A stretch of 59,489 nt of DNA, taken from Clostridia bacterium. GTDB taxonomy: Bacteria; Bacillota; Clostridia; Oscillospirales; Acutalibacteraceae. Where the stretch lies: assembly GCA_017517665.1 (NCBI GenBank), contig JAFWYP010000062.1:1-59489 (forward strand), written 5' to 3'. How positions within the stretch are numbered: the stretch's first letter is position 1; every line of letters begins with the position of its first letter. Below, piece after piece: positions 15,493-23,820 of the stretch. Made by a program: the position numbers and the translations under genes. A model generated the notes under the pieces. The model saw only the letters and a list, made by a program, of their open reading frames with translations, made no database searches and was not told the DNA's origin.

Positions 15493-15521
15493 TTGATTGT
15501 TTTGTCCTTTTGATATATAAT
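15493..15521 (+). promoter_or_regulatory. Promoter of the 45-residue protein gene
   Basis: TTGATT (15493-15498), 17 nt, perfect TATAAT (15516-15521), about 30 nt before the start codon. Confidence 0.8.
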
Positions 15522-15551
15522 ATAGCTACAAAAATAAGGAGGACAAACAAA

Positions 15552-15689
15552 ATGGCAGCTATTACAGAAATTCTTGAAATGATCAAGAACATTCTTGCAT
15601 ACTTCAACGAAGCAGATGCAGCATCAGTTATTGAAATTGTCAAGAACGGTCTTGAAGCAATTTTCGCTAACATTGCTCTTCCTCTTTGA
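15552..15689 (+). CDS. 45-residue amphipathic-helical protein, unknown
   Basis: ATG at 15552 with AAGGAGG eight nt upstream. The product begins MAAITEILEMIKNILAYF and ends EAIFANIALPL. Hydrophobic residues recur every three to four positions over two predicted helices split near NEADAA; the acidic side carries E and D, and few basic residues (three Lys) are present. No signal peptide, Cys or metal motif. It has its own near-consensus promoter, a perfect ribosome binding site and a very strong terminator, the layout of a highly expressed monocistronic small protein. I do not recognise the family. A self-assembling or membrane-interacting helical peptide is plausible (inference). Confidence 0.8.
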   Translation: MAAITEILEMIKNILAYFNEADAASVIEIVKNGLEAIFANIALPL

Positions 15690-15697
15690 GTTGTGCT

Positions 15698-15737
15698 AAA
15701 AAAATCGGTGCAGTTTTTCGGCTGCACCGATTTTTTT
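15698..15737 (+). terminator. Very strong terminator of the small-protein gene
   Basis: A perfect 10-bp GC-rich stem ATCGGTGCAG (15704-15713) / CTGCACCGAT (15722-15731) is extended by flanking A7 and T7 runs, so it can work in both directions. Confidence 0.93.
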
Positions 15738-15811
15738 GTGTGTTCACCCTTGAAATAATTTATCTGTTCTGTTAAACTGTATAATGAATAAATCTTATAA
15801 AGGTGATTTAA

Positions 15812-16567
15812 ATGGCAAAATGTAAGGTTATATCTCACAGAGGCGCTAATCTTGATGCACCGCAGAATACTATTCCTGCATTTGAACGTTCACTTGAAAT
15901 CGGTGTTGACGGATTTGAAACCGATATTCATCTGTCTTCCGACGGCGTTCCCGTTATATGTCATAACTATACAATCGACGAAACATCAGACGGAAAAGGC
16001 GAAGTTATGAAAATGACATATGACGAACTCCGTTCATATGATTTCGGTTCATGGTTTAACGGAAAATTCAAGGGAACAAAGCTTCCTTCGGTTGAAGAGT
16101 TTCTTACACTCTGCGAAACGGCAGATATAGAGATTATGAATATTGAAATAAAACCGCCTCTTGACGGTGATATGACAATTGTTGCAAAAACAATTGATGC
16201 AGTCAAGGCTCACGGTCTTTTTGATAAGCTTCTTATCTCCAGCTTCAGTGCTGATGTTCTTGTTGAATGCAAGAAAGTTGACCCTGAATGTAAAACGGGT
16301 TATCTCTATGCTCCCAACAAAAAGCATTGCTATACCACGATGCTTTTCGGTTATGTTGAGTTTGCGAAGAAAATCGAAGCAGACTATCTTCATCCTCATT
16401 TTCTTTCGGTTAACAGAAGGTATGTCCGCAGACTTCATAAAAACGGTATAGGTATCAATGTCTGGACTGTTGATAAAGAAAAAGTTGCACGAAAGCTTAT
16501 TAAACTCGGCGTTGACGGAATTATAACCAATGACCCGATTATGGTAAATAAGCTTATCGAAGGTTGA
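15812..16567 (+). CDS. Glycerophosphodiester phosphodiesterase
   Basis: 251 residues, start ATG after AAAGGTG. The GDPD TIM-barrel markers are present: ISHRGANLDAPQNT (catalytic His-Arg near 8-9), GFETDIHLSSDGVPVICHN (metal-binding Glu and Asp and the second His) and MNIEIKPP. It splits glycerophosphodiesters into glycerol-3-phosphate and an alcohol. No signal peptide, so cytosolic (UgpQ-like). It ends 5 nt before the tsaE start and probably leads that operon. Confidence 0.92.
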   Translation: MAKCKVISHRGANLDAPQNTIPAFERSLEIGVDGFETDIHLSSDGVPVICHNYTIDETSDGKGEVMKMTYDELRSYDFGSWFNGKFKGTKLPSVEEFLTLCETADIEIMNIEIKPPLDGDMTIVAKTIDAVKAHGLFDKLLISSFSADVLVECKKVDPECKTGYLYAPNKKHCYTTMLFGYVEFAKKIEADYLHPHFLSVNRRYVRRLHKNGIGINVWTVDKEKVARKLIKLGVDGIITNDPIMVNKLIEG

Positions 16568-16572
16568 GTAAT

Positions 16573-17019
16573 ATGGCGAATTATAAAACATATTCATCCG
16601 TTCAGACCGAAGATATCGGAAGTTCTCTTGCAAAATCTGTGAAATACGGCTCTGTTATTGCTATGTTCGGAGATCTTGGTGCAGGTAAAACCGCATTTAC
16701 ACGCGGCTTTGCAAAGGGGATGGATATAAACTGCGATGTCAGCAGTCCGACCTTTGCCCTTGTCAATGAATACCGCGGCAACGGAAAAACGCTTTATCAT
16801 TTTGATATGTACAGAATTACGGGATGGGATGACCTCTATTCTACGGGATATTTTGATTATCTTGATACGGGTGCAACGCTTATCATTGAGTGGAGTGAAA
16901 ATATCGAAGCAATTCTGCCCGAGGATTGCATCAGGGTAACAATCACAAAAACCGATAATCCCGATGAAAGAAATATAGAAATAATTGGAGCTGAACTCAT
17001 TGAAAATACTTGCGGTTGA
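16573..17019 (+). CDS. tsaE: TsaE, tRNA t6A biosynthesis ATPase
   Basis: 148 residues from the ATG at 16573 (AAGG 9 nt upstream). Walker A GDLGAGKTAFTRGFA (about 34-48), SSPTFALVNEY, HFDMYR and the late LIIEWSENI segment are the TsaE signature. It cycles ATP to reset the TsaBD complex that makes N6-threonylcarbamoyladenosine at A37 of ANN-decoding tRNAs. It overlaps tsaB by 20 nt, the usual tsaE-tsaB order; tsaD is not in the window. Confidence 0.95.
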   Translation: MANYKTYSSVQTEDIGSSLAKSVKYGSVIAMFGDLGAGKTAFTRGFAKGMDINCDVSSPTFALVNEYRGNGKTLYHFDMYRITGWDDLYSTGYFDYLDTGATLIIEWSENIEAILPEDCIRVTITKTDNPDERNIEIIGAELIENTCG

Positions 17020-17701
17020 TTCTTCGGCTAAAACGGCGAGCGTTGCCGTAACAGACGGCAAAACTCTTATCAGCGAATGCTTTGTCAATGCGGGACTGAC
17101 TCACAGCCGTACGCTTATGCCGATGGTTGACAATGCCCTTTCTCAGGCTGATATGAAAATTGAAGATATAGATGCATTCTGCGTTAATGCCGGACCCGGT
17201 TCTTTTACGGGAATCCGCATAGGTGTTGCGGCGGTAAAAGGTCTTGCACTCTGTAAGGACAAGCCTTGTGCAGGGGTTTCCACTCTCGAATCTGCGGCTT
17301 ATAATTTTATTGATGAAAACTGCCTTGTTTCCGTTTCCATGGATGCAAGATGCAATCAGGTTTATACCGCGCTGTTCAAATGCGAAAACTCAAAGGTTAT
17401 TCGTCTTTGCGAGGATAAGGCGGTTTCTGTTGATATGCTTTGCGAAGAACTTTCATCTTTTGATGAAAAGATTTATCTTGCAGGTGACGGAGCAGAAATT
17501 TGTTACAATGCCTTCAAAGATAAGCTTAACAATGTTGTTCTTTCCGGAGAAAACAGAAGATTTCAGCGAGCATACGGCGCGGCACTTACGGCGGTAAATA
17601 ATGAAGAAAGTTTTTCATCTTCCGCAAACCTTGCCCCCGTTTACTTAAGACTTCCTCAGGCAGAACGAGAATTGAAATTAAGAATTAATAAGGAGAAATA
17701 A
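17000..17701 (+). CDS. tsaB: TsaB, tRNA t6A biosynthesis scaffold subunit
   Basis: 233 residues from a TTG at 17000, preferred because GGAG lies 9 nt upstream and the protein then begins in the canonical way, MKILAVDSSAKTASVAV. An ASKHA-fold pseudo-enzyme with HSRTLMPMVDNAL and NAGPGSFTGIRIGVAAVKGL (about 67-86), the TsaB hallmark. It pairs with TsaD in t6A formation. It overlaps tsaE and sits 3 nt upstream of rpiB. Confidence 0.94.
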   Translation: MKILAVDSSAKTASVAVTDGKTLISECFVNAGLTHSRTLMPMVDNALSQADMKIEDIDAFCVNAGPGSFTGIRIGVAAVKGLALCKDKPCAGVSTLESAAYNFIDENCLVSVSMDARCNQVYTALFKCENSKVIRLCEDKAVSVDMLCEELSSFDEKIYLAGDGAEICYNAFKDKLNNVVLSGENRRFQRAYGAALTAVNNEESFSSSANLAPVYLRLPQAERELKLRINKEK

Positions 17702-17704
17702 GAT

Positions 17705-18148
17705 ATGATAGCATTAGGTAGCGACCACGCAGGTTTTGAACTCAAGCAGGCAATTATAAAGCACCTTGAGGAAAGGAAAATTGAATATAAGGATTACGGT
17801 CCTTTTTCGGCAGATTCCGTTGATTATGCGGTTTATGCCGAAAAAACGGCAAAAGGTGTTATCGGCGGCGAATGTGAACTCGGTATTCTCTGCTGCGGCA
17901 CAGGTGTCGGTATTTCCATTGCCGCAAATAAGGTTAGAGGGATACGTGCCTGCTGCTGCTCTGACAAGTTTTCTGCGGAAATGACAAGACTTCATAACGA
18001 TGCCAATATGCTTTGCCTCGGCGGCAGAGTTGTCACTCCCGAACAAGCAATAGAACTTGTCGATATTTTCCTTGATACACCTTTCAGCGGTGAAGAACGT
18101 CACGCAAGAAGAATTGCTCAGATAACAGAGCTTGAAGAAAGATTTTAA
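17705..18148 (+). CDS. rpiB: Ribose-5-phosphate isomerase B
   Basis: 147 residues, normal length. IALGSDHAGFELKQ (2-15), CCGTGVGISIAANKVRGIRA (catalytic Cys region around 65) and LHNDANMLCLGGR are the RpiB/LacAB signature. It interconverts ribose-5-phosphate and ribulose-5-phosphate in the pentose phosphate pathway. AAGGAG ribosome binding site. Immediately upstream of upp, linking pentose phosphate and pyrimidine salvage. Confidence 0.95.
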   Translation: MIALGSDHAGFELKQAIIKHLEERKIEYKDYGPFSADSVDYAVYAEKTAKGVIGGECELGILCCGTGVGISIAANKVRGIRACCCSDKFSAEMTRLHNDANMLCLGGRVVTPEQAIELVDIFLDTPFSGEERHARRIAQITELEERF

Positions 18149-18796
<648 letters not shown>

Positions 18797-18808
18797 TATG
18801 CAAATCAT

Positions 18809-18834
18809 AACTCCGTTCGATACGGAGTTTTTTT
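18809..18834 (+). terminator. Terminator after upp
   Basis: A perfect 8-bp stem AACTCCGT (18809-18816) / ACGGAGTT (18822-18829), loop TCGAT, followed by a T run. Confidence 0.9.
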
Positions 18835-18855
18835 GCGAAAATGTTAAAATTTCTC

Positions 18856-18884
18856 TTGCATTTTCAAATGCTTTGTGATATAAT
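18856..18884 (+). promoter_or_regulatory. Promoter of rpsB-tsf
   Basis: TTGCAT (18856-18861), 17 nt, TATAAT (18879-18884). Transcription from here would carry a leader of about 120 nt before rpsB. Confidence 0.8.
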
Positions 18885-18889
18885 TCCAT

Positions 18890-19012
18890 AGCAAATCACA
18901 CGCAGAGCTATTTTTATTATGAGTGCGGATGTCAAAATCCGTTGTAATATCAGGCTTTGCGGCGGTTCGTATCTGACATTAGATACAAAATTTAACTTAG
19001 GAGGAAAAACAA
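18890..19012 (+). promoter_or_regulatory. Structured leader of rpsB
   Basis: The leader has a hairpin GCGGAT...ATCCGT (about 18925-18941) and a perfect 6-bp hairpin GTATCT/AGATAC (18969-18986) shortly before the AGGAGG. Ribosomal protein S2 controls its own synthesis through the rpsB leader in several bacteria, so this is a candidate autoregulatory element. The assignment is inference; I cannot match it to a defined motif by eye. Confidence 0.45.
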
Positions 19013-19735
19013 ATGTCAGTAGTATCAATGAAGCAATTGCTTGAAGCAGGTGTTCATTTCGGACACCAGACCAGAAGATGGAACCCCAAAATGGCTGAGT
19101 ACATCTTCACAGAACGTAACGGCATCTACATCATCGACCTTCAGAAAACAGTAAAGAAGCTCGAAGAAGCCTATATGTTCATCCGTGAAATCGCAGCAGA
19201 CGGCGGTGAAGTTCTCTTCATCGGCACAAAGAAGCAGGCTCAGGATTCCGTTAAGGAAGAAGCTATCCGCTGCGGTATGCCTTATGTCAACGCACGTTGG
19301 CTCGGCGGTATGCTTACAAACTTCAACACAATCCAGAAGAGAATCAAGAGACTCGCTCAGCTCAAGGCTATGGAAGCTGACGGCACATTCGATCTTCTTC
19401 CCAAGAAAGAAGTTACAAAGCTCAACCTTGAAATTGAAAAGCTCGAAAAGTTCATGGGCGGCATCACAGAAATGAAGAAGCAGCCCGCAGCTATGTTTAT
19501 AGTAGACCCCCGCAAGGAAAGAATTGCTGTTCTCGAAGCTAAGAAGCTCGGTATCCCCATCGTTGCTATCGTAGATACAAACTGCGATCCCGACGAAGTT
19601 GACTATGTAATTCCCGGTAACGATGACGCTATCCGCGCTGTTAAGCTCATCGCAGGCGCAATGGCAGACGCTATTATCGAAGGAAGACAGGGCGAGCAGA
19701 CAGCTCCTGCAGCAGAAGCAACAGAGGAGGAATAA
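19013..19735 (+). CDS. rpsB: 30S ribosomal protein S2
   Basis: 240 residues. [33 protein letters not shown] and [20 protein letters not shown] are diagnostic. AGGAGG ribosome binding site. The standard rpsB-tsf gene pair follows, and codon use shifts to the C-ending set expected of highly expressed genes (AAC, ATC, CTC). Confidence 0.98.
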   Translation: MSVVSMKQLLEAGVHFGHQTRRWNPKMAEYIFTERNGIYIIDLQKTVKKLEEAYMFIREIAADGGEVLFIGTKKQAQDSVKEEAIRCGMPYVNARWLGGMLTNFNTIQKRIKRLAQLKAMEADGTFDLLPKKEVTKLNLEIEKLEKFMGGITEMKKQPAAMFIVDPRKERIAVLEAKKLGIPIVAIVDTNCDPDEVDYVIPGNDDAIRAVKLIAGAMADAIIEGRQGEQTAPAAEATEEE

Positions 19736-19739
19736 TATA

Positions 19740-20837
19740 ATGGCAGCATTTACAGCTAAAGACGTTCAGGCTCTCAGAGAAAAGACAAACGTTGGCATGA
19801 TGGATTGCAAAAAGGCACTCGTAGAAGCTGACGGTGATATGGGTAAAGCAGTTGAAATTCTTCGTGAGAAGGGTCTTGCAACTGCAGCTAAGAAGGCAAG
19901 CAGAATCGCAGCAGAAGGCGTTATCGGTCTTTATTCAGACGGCAGCGCTTCAGCTCTTGTTGAGCTCAACTGCGAAACAGACTTTGTTGGCAACGGCCCC
20001 GAATTCAAGGCTCTTGCAAATCAGATTGCAAAGACAGTTGTTGAAGCAAAGCCTGCTGACCTCGATGCTCTTCTTGCAACAACAATTTCGGAAGGCACAG
20101 TTTCAGTTGCAGATGCAATTCAGGAACTCTTCCTTAAGATTCGCGAAAACCTCAAGCTTCGCCGTTTTGTTCTTGTTGAAGGAACAGCTGTTTCATACAT
20201 CCACGGCGGCGGTTCAGTAGGTGTTCTTGTAAGCTTTGACACAAACGCAGATGCAAACAGCGCTGAATTTATCGCTATGGGTAAAAACATCGCTATGCAG
20301 GTTGCAGCTATGAGCCCCGAATATCTCAGCAAGGATGACATTTCAGATGAAGAACTTGCAAAGATGAAGTCAATCACAATTGACAGCTCACTCAACAAGC
20401 CCGAATCACTTCCCAAGCCCATTCTCAAGAAGCTCTTTGAGAAGGCTTGCAACGAGAAGCTTTTCAGCGATGCAGATATCGCTGCTTATGAAGAACAGAA
20501 GAACAACAACTTCCTCTTCAACTTCCTTTCAAAGGAAGCAGTTGCAACTCTTGCACAGCTCGCAGTAGCAGGCAAGGAAGAATTTGTTAACGACAAGATT
20601 TTTGCAGGTGCTGTTGAAGGTCGTGTTAAGAAGCAGCTTAAGGAAATCTGCCTTCTTGAACAGGCTTTTGTTCGCTCAGACCTCTATGACGGCATGGTAA
20701 GCGGTTACGTTGCACAGGTTGCTAAGGAACTTGGCGCAGACATCAAGGTAACAGGCTTCACCCGTCTTGCAAAGGGCGAAGGCATCGAAAAGAAAGAAGA
20801 CAACTTCGCAGAAGAAGTTGCAAGCATGATGAAATAA
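19740..20837 (+). CDS. tsf: Elongation factor Ts, with extra segment
   Basis: 365 residues from the ATG at 19740 (AGGAGG upstream), longer than the usual 280-310. The N-terminal UBA-like domain (FTAKDVQALREKTNVGMMDCKKAL), the core ELNCETDFVGN and the C-terminal EGRVKKQLKEICLLEQAFV identify it. Most of the excess is a helical stretch of about 60 residues near 215-275 (KACNEKLFSDADIAAYEEQK, then NNNFLFNFLSKEAVATLAQL) before EGRVKKQ. It recycles EF-Tu-GDP. Co-transcribed with rpsB. Confidence 0.97.
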   Translation: MAAFTAKDVQALREKTNVGMMDCKKALVEADGDMGKAVEILREKGLATAAKKASRIAAEGVIGLYSDGSASALVELNCETDFVGNGPEFKALANQIAKTVVEAKPADLDALLATTISEGTVSVADAIQELFLKIRENLKLRRFVLVEGTAVSYIHGGGSVGVLVSFDTNADANSAEFIAMGKNIAMQVAAMSPEYLSKDDISDEELAKMKSITIDSSLNKPESLPKPILKKLFEKACNEKLFSDADIAAYEEQKNNNFLFNFLSKEAVATLAQLAVAGKEEFVNDKIFAGAVEGRVKKQLKEICLLEQAFVRSDLYDGMVSGYVAQVAKELGADIKVTGFTRLAKGEGIEKKEDNFAEEVASMMK

Positions 20838-20845
20838 TTAAAATT

Positions 20846-20874
20846 CTCCCGTACCGACTCGGTACGGGAGTTTT
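20846..20874 (+). terminator. Terminator of rpsB-tsf
   Basis: CTCCCGTACC (20846-20855) pairs perfectly with GGTACGGGAG (20861-20870), loop GACTC, then TTTTG. It also lies at the 3' end of the convergent gene at 20876. Confidence 0.92.
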
Positions 20875-20875
20875 G

Positions 20876-21568
20876 TTATATATTCAATAAGTGAGCAGTT
20901 GAATTTATGTATTCAAATACAATATCGCCGTATTTGTTTGTACCTTCTTTATAGAATTTTACCTTTGTTATTCCCGTGTTATTGAAATCAATATCAAAAG
21001 CAGGAATTTTTTCTTTGTAACCCATAATATAAAAGACCATATATGTTATAAAAGCGGCATGAGAAACAACGGCAACTTTTTCGCCGTTTTTATATTTTGA
21101 ACGCAGAAACTCAATTGCTTTTGCTCCTCTTTCAAAAAGACCTTTTTCGTCGCTTCCTGCAGTTGATTCCATAAGCCTTGATTCGGGGTCAACTCCGTCT
21201 GCAATAACCGCCGTCGGACATAACTTGCGCAATTCATCCATCGAAACAGCGTGATACTCTTCGGGGATACCCATTTCTGTGTAAACGGGATGAATGAACA
21301 GCTTTATTTCTTCGGGCTGTTTTTTTATTATTTCACCTGCTGTTCTGACGGCTCTCATTAATGCGCTTGAATATACGGCATCAAGATTTATTTCGGAGAG
21401 AAACTCGCCTGCGGCAATTGCTTGCTTCAATCCTTTTTCGCTTAAAACCGGGTCAACTCTTTCTGTAAATGTTAAATCTGTTCTGCCGTTGTAACTGATG
21501 TTACCCATGCTTTCACCGTGACGTATAATGTAAAGTTCAAGTTCGATAACAGGTTTGATATTATCCAT
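20876..21568 (-). CDS. Histidine phosphatase superfamily protein
   Basis: 230 residues. LYIIRHGESMGN (RHGES 16-20), YSSALMRAVRTA (Arg near 72) and VAVVSHAAF (His170) give the full branch-1 catalytic set. It is more than a third longer between these motifs than typical small phosphatases and shares the MGNI context with the copy at 7945, suggesting paralogy. Substrate unknown. ATG start with AGGAGG. It faces the tsf terminator and is divergent from thiN. Confidence 0.88.
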   Translation of the reverse strand: MDNIKPVIELELYIIRHGESMGNISYNGRTDLTFTERVDPVLSEKGLKQAIAAGEFLSEINLDAVYSSALMRAVRTAGEIIKKQPEEIKLFIHPVYTEMGIPEEYHAVSMDELRKLCPTAVIADGVDPESRLMESTAGSDEKGLFERGAKAIEFLRSKYKNGEKVAVVSHAAFITYMVFYIMGYKEKIPAFDIDFNNTGITKVKFYKEGTNKYGDIVFEYINSTAHLLNI

Positions 21569-21594
21569 ATTAACCTCCTGGGTTTTATAACTGA

Positions 21595-21623
21595 ATTATA
21601 AAATTAAATTATCATATTGTCAA
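21595..21623 (-). promoter_or_regulatory. Promoter of the 21568 histidine phosphatase
   Basis: On the minus strand TTGACA (21618-21623), 17 nt, TATAAT (21595-21600): a full consensus promoter. Confidence 0.88.
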
Positions 21624-21632
21624 TTTAATTTC

Positions 21633-21660
21633 TTGACAACCGAATATTTAATGGTAAAAT
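21633..21660 (+). promoter_or_regulatory. Promoter of the thiN operon
   Basis: TTGACA (21633-21638), 16 nt, TAAAAT (21655-21660). Its -35 box forms an inverted repeat (TTGTCAA/TTGACAA, 21617-21639) with the -35 box of the divergent promoter. Confidence 0.75.
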
Positions 21661-21686
21661 ATATAATTAATCAAAGAGGTGATTTT

Positions 21687-22301
21687 GTGGGTGTATGTTA
21701 TATCGTGGGCGCGGGTGACTGCACGGAGCTTAGTATAAATAAAAATAAAGACGATTTGATTATAGCCGCAGACGGCGGTTACAGATATCTTATTAATGCA
21801 AATATTAGCCCCGATTTGATTATCGGCGATTTTGATTCTCTCGGAGATATCCCCGATGGAGAGAATGTAATAAGATTGAATCCCGTCAAAGATATAACCG
21901 ATATGGATGCCGCTATGCAAATCGGTATTGAAAAAAGTTATTCCGAATTTCATATTTACGGCGCTTGCGGAGGCCGAATAGACCATACACTCGCTAATAT
22001 CCAGCTTGTTGCATCAGCTGCATCAAAAGATATGAAAGCATTTATTCATGACGGCAAAACGGTTATAACCGCTTTGAGCAACGGTTCGATTGAATTTACA
22101 AATAATTATAAAGGATATATTTCGGTTTTTTCCCATTCCGATGAATGCACGGGAGTAACTATCAAAGGTCTTAAATATCCTCTTGAAAATGCCGTTTTAT
22201 CCAATAAATTCCCTCTTGGAGTAAGCAATGAATTTATCGGTTGCGAGAGTGAAATTTCAATTGCAAACGGAATATTGATTCTTGTTTATAACGCCACCTG
22301 A
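21687..22301 (+). CDS. thiN: Thiamine pyrophosphokinase
   Basis: 204 residues from a GTG at 21687 with AGAGG seven nt upstream; no in-frame ATG precedes the conserved start. Family marks are CYIVGAGDC, IIAADGGYRYL, PDLIIGDFDSLGD, VKDITDMDAAMQIG and GACGGRIDHTLANIQL, the ATP and thiamine binding segments. It makes thiamine diphosphate from thiamine and ATP. Likely co-transcribed with the secreted phosphatase 25 nt downstream. Confidence 0.94.
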   Translation: MGVCYIVGAGDCTELSINKNKDDLIIAADGGYRYLINANISPDLIIGDFDSLGDIPDGENVIRLNPVKDITDMDAAMQIGIEKSYSEFHIYGACGGRIDHTLANIQLVASAASKDMKAFIHDGKTVITALSNGSIEFTNNYKGYISVFSHSDECTGVTIKGLKYPLENAVLSNKFPLGVSNEFIGCESEISIANGILILVYNAT

Positions 22302-22326
22302 TTATAAAAATAAAAGGAGAAAAATT

Positions 22327-23769
22327 ATGAAAACTGTTTCAAAAAGACTATTGTCACTTGCAATTGCAATGATAATTGCAATTACCGCTGCCGTGCCCTC
22401 ATTTGCGGTAAACGATATCACATGGGAAGCATTATGGGCAACGGAATATAATAACGGTGTTATCCTTTTCCCGGGAAAAGATGAAACCGAAATGAATGTT
22501 TCTTGGTATCATTCCGAATATTCAGAGCCTAAGGTTATTGTCAGCAAAAGCATAACTTTTTCCGATGCCAAAACTTTTACGGGCGATTGCATTGAAACCT
22601 ATGACGGTGATTTTGCAAACAGAGCAACAATTACGGGTCTTGAAAAGGGCGAAAGATATTACTATCAGTGCATAAGCGGTGATTTTGAATCAAATGTTTA
22701 TTCTTTTGAAACCGACGAAAATCCCGATGAGTTTTCTGCACTTTACATGACGGATATTCATGTCAGCTATGATAAAAAAGATACAGAAGGTATAAATGAA
22801 GAGCTTGTAAGAACAGCAGGTCTTTTCAATGATATTACAAAAGAAGCGCTTCTTAAAAATGATGATATTTCAATAATTCTTTCAACGGGAGACCAGGCAA
22901 GCGAAGGTCTTGAAAGTGAATATAAGGCGTTTTCATCTGCGCTTGCTGTTAAAAGTATTCCCGTTGCAACAACTATCGGTAATCATGACCGTAAGGGTGT
23001 TGCTTATAAAACATTCGGCAATAAACCCAACGAGCAGAAAAACGCAACTGTTTCGTCATATATCGGTGGGAATTATTGGTTTACAAGAGGAGACGTTCTT
23101 TTCCTTGTTGTTGACTCAAACAACGCCAGCGGAATAGACCACAGAAAATTTGTTAAGGAAGCAGTCAAAGCTAATCCCGATGCAAAGTGGAAGGTTATGA
23201 TGGCGCATCATGATCTCTACAGCGGCAGACTTCCTCACAGAGAAAGCGAAAACGCATTGCTTCGCATTCTCTGGGCACCCATTGCCGATGAGTTCGGAAT
23301 TGACCTTGTTCTCCTTGGACACAGCCATTATTATACCGTAACCAATGTTCTTTATAATCAGAAATCCGTTCAGCCTTATTCGGAAACAATGACTGACCCC
23401 GAAGGCACAATTTATATGGTTTCGGGTTCAATTTCAAGACCCAGAGATGATGACGATATCGGTCTTAACGATGAATGGATCGGCGCATGGAACACTCCCG
23501 ATGACAGACAGATTTATAATGTTCTTGATTTTACGGAGGATTCAATCACAGTTTCATCCTATTATAAAGGCGAAAATGACGCGTTTAATAAATATACAAT
23601 TGTAAAAACTGATAAAGACGGCGGACATCCCGATAAAATTTCTCCGCTTTATAATCCGATTATCAGATTTATCGGAACAATTTACGGATTCTTCAATAAC
23701 ATCGGCGTATATGATGACCTTATCAACAAATACGGATTTGATGTTGACTTCTTTGAAATCGTATTCTGA
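22327..23769 (+). CDS. Secreted metallophosphatase, purple-acid-phosphatase-like
   Basis: 480 residues from the ATG at 22327 (AAAGGAG upstream). A signal peptide (1 to about 27, ending AVPSFA) is followed by a fibronectin-III-like N-terminal domain (about 35-130; TITGLEKGERYYYQC) and a calcineurin-type domain with DIH (143-145), STGDQ (GDQ 188-190), GNHDR (GNHD 218-221), MAHHD and GHSH. The metal-site set is complete. Exported and probably anchored only by its fold; likely scavenges phosphate or cleaves phosphoesters outside the cell. Confidence 0.9.
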   Translation: MKTVSKRLLSLAIAMIIAITAAVPSFAVNDITWEALWATEYNNGVILFPGKDETEMNVSWYHSEYSEPKVIVSKSITFSDAKTFTGDCIETYDGDFANRATITGLEKGERYYYQCISGDFESNVYSFETDENPDEFSALYMTDIHVSYDKKDTEGINEELVRTAGLFNDITKEALLKNDDISIILSTGDQASEGLESEYKAFSSALAVKSIPVATTIGNHDRKGVAYKTFGNKPNEQKNATVSSYIGGNYWFTRGDVLFLVVDSNNASGIDHRKFVKEAVKANPDAKWKVMMAHHDLYSGRLPHRESENALLRILWAPIADEFGIDLVLLGHSHYYTVTNVLYNQKSVQPYSETMTDPEGTIYMVSGSISRPRDDDDIGLNDEWIGAWNTPDDRQIYNVLDFTEDSITVSSYYKGENDAFNKYTIVKTDKDGGHPDKISPLYNPIIRFIGTIYGFFNNIGVYDDLINKYGFDVDFFEIVF

Positions 23770-23779
23770 CAGATAAAAA

Positions 23780-23820
23780 TCACCGCACCAATCCAAAAGA
23801 TTGATGCGGTGAAATTTTTT
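23780..23820. terminator. Shared bidirectional terminator
   Basis: A 14-bp stem (23780-23793 with 23799-23812, one mismatch) with loop CAAAA, followed by T6 on the plus strand and by A/T-rich sequence on the minus strand. It separates the convergent 22327 and 25918 operons. Confidence 0.88.
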
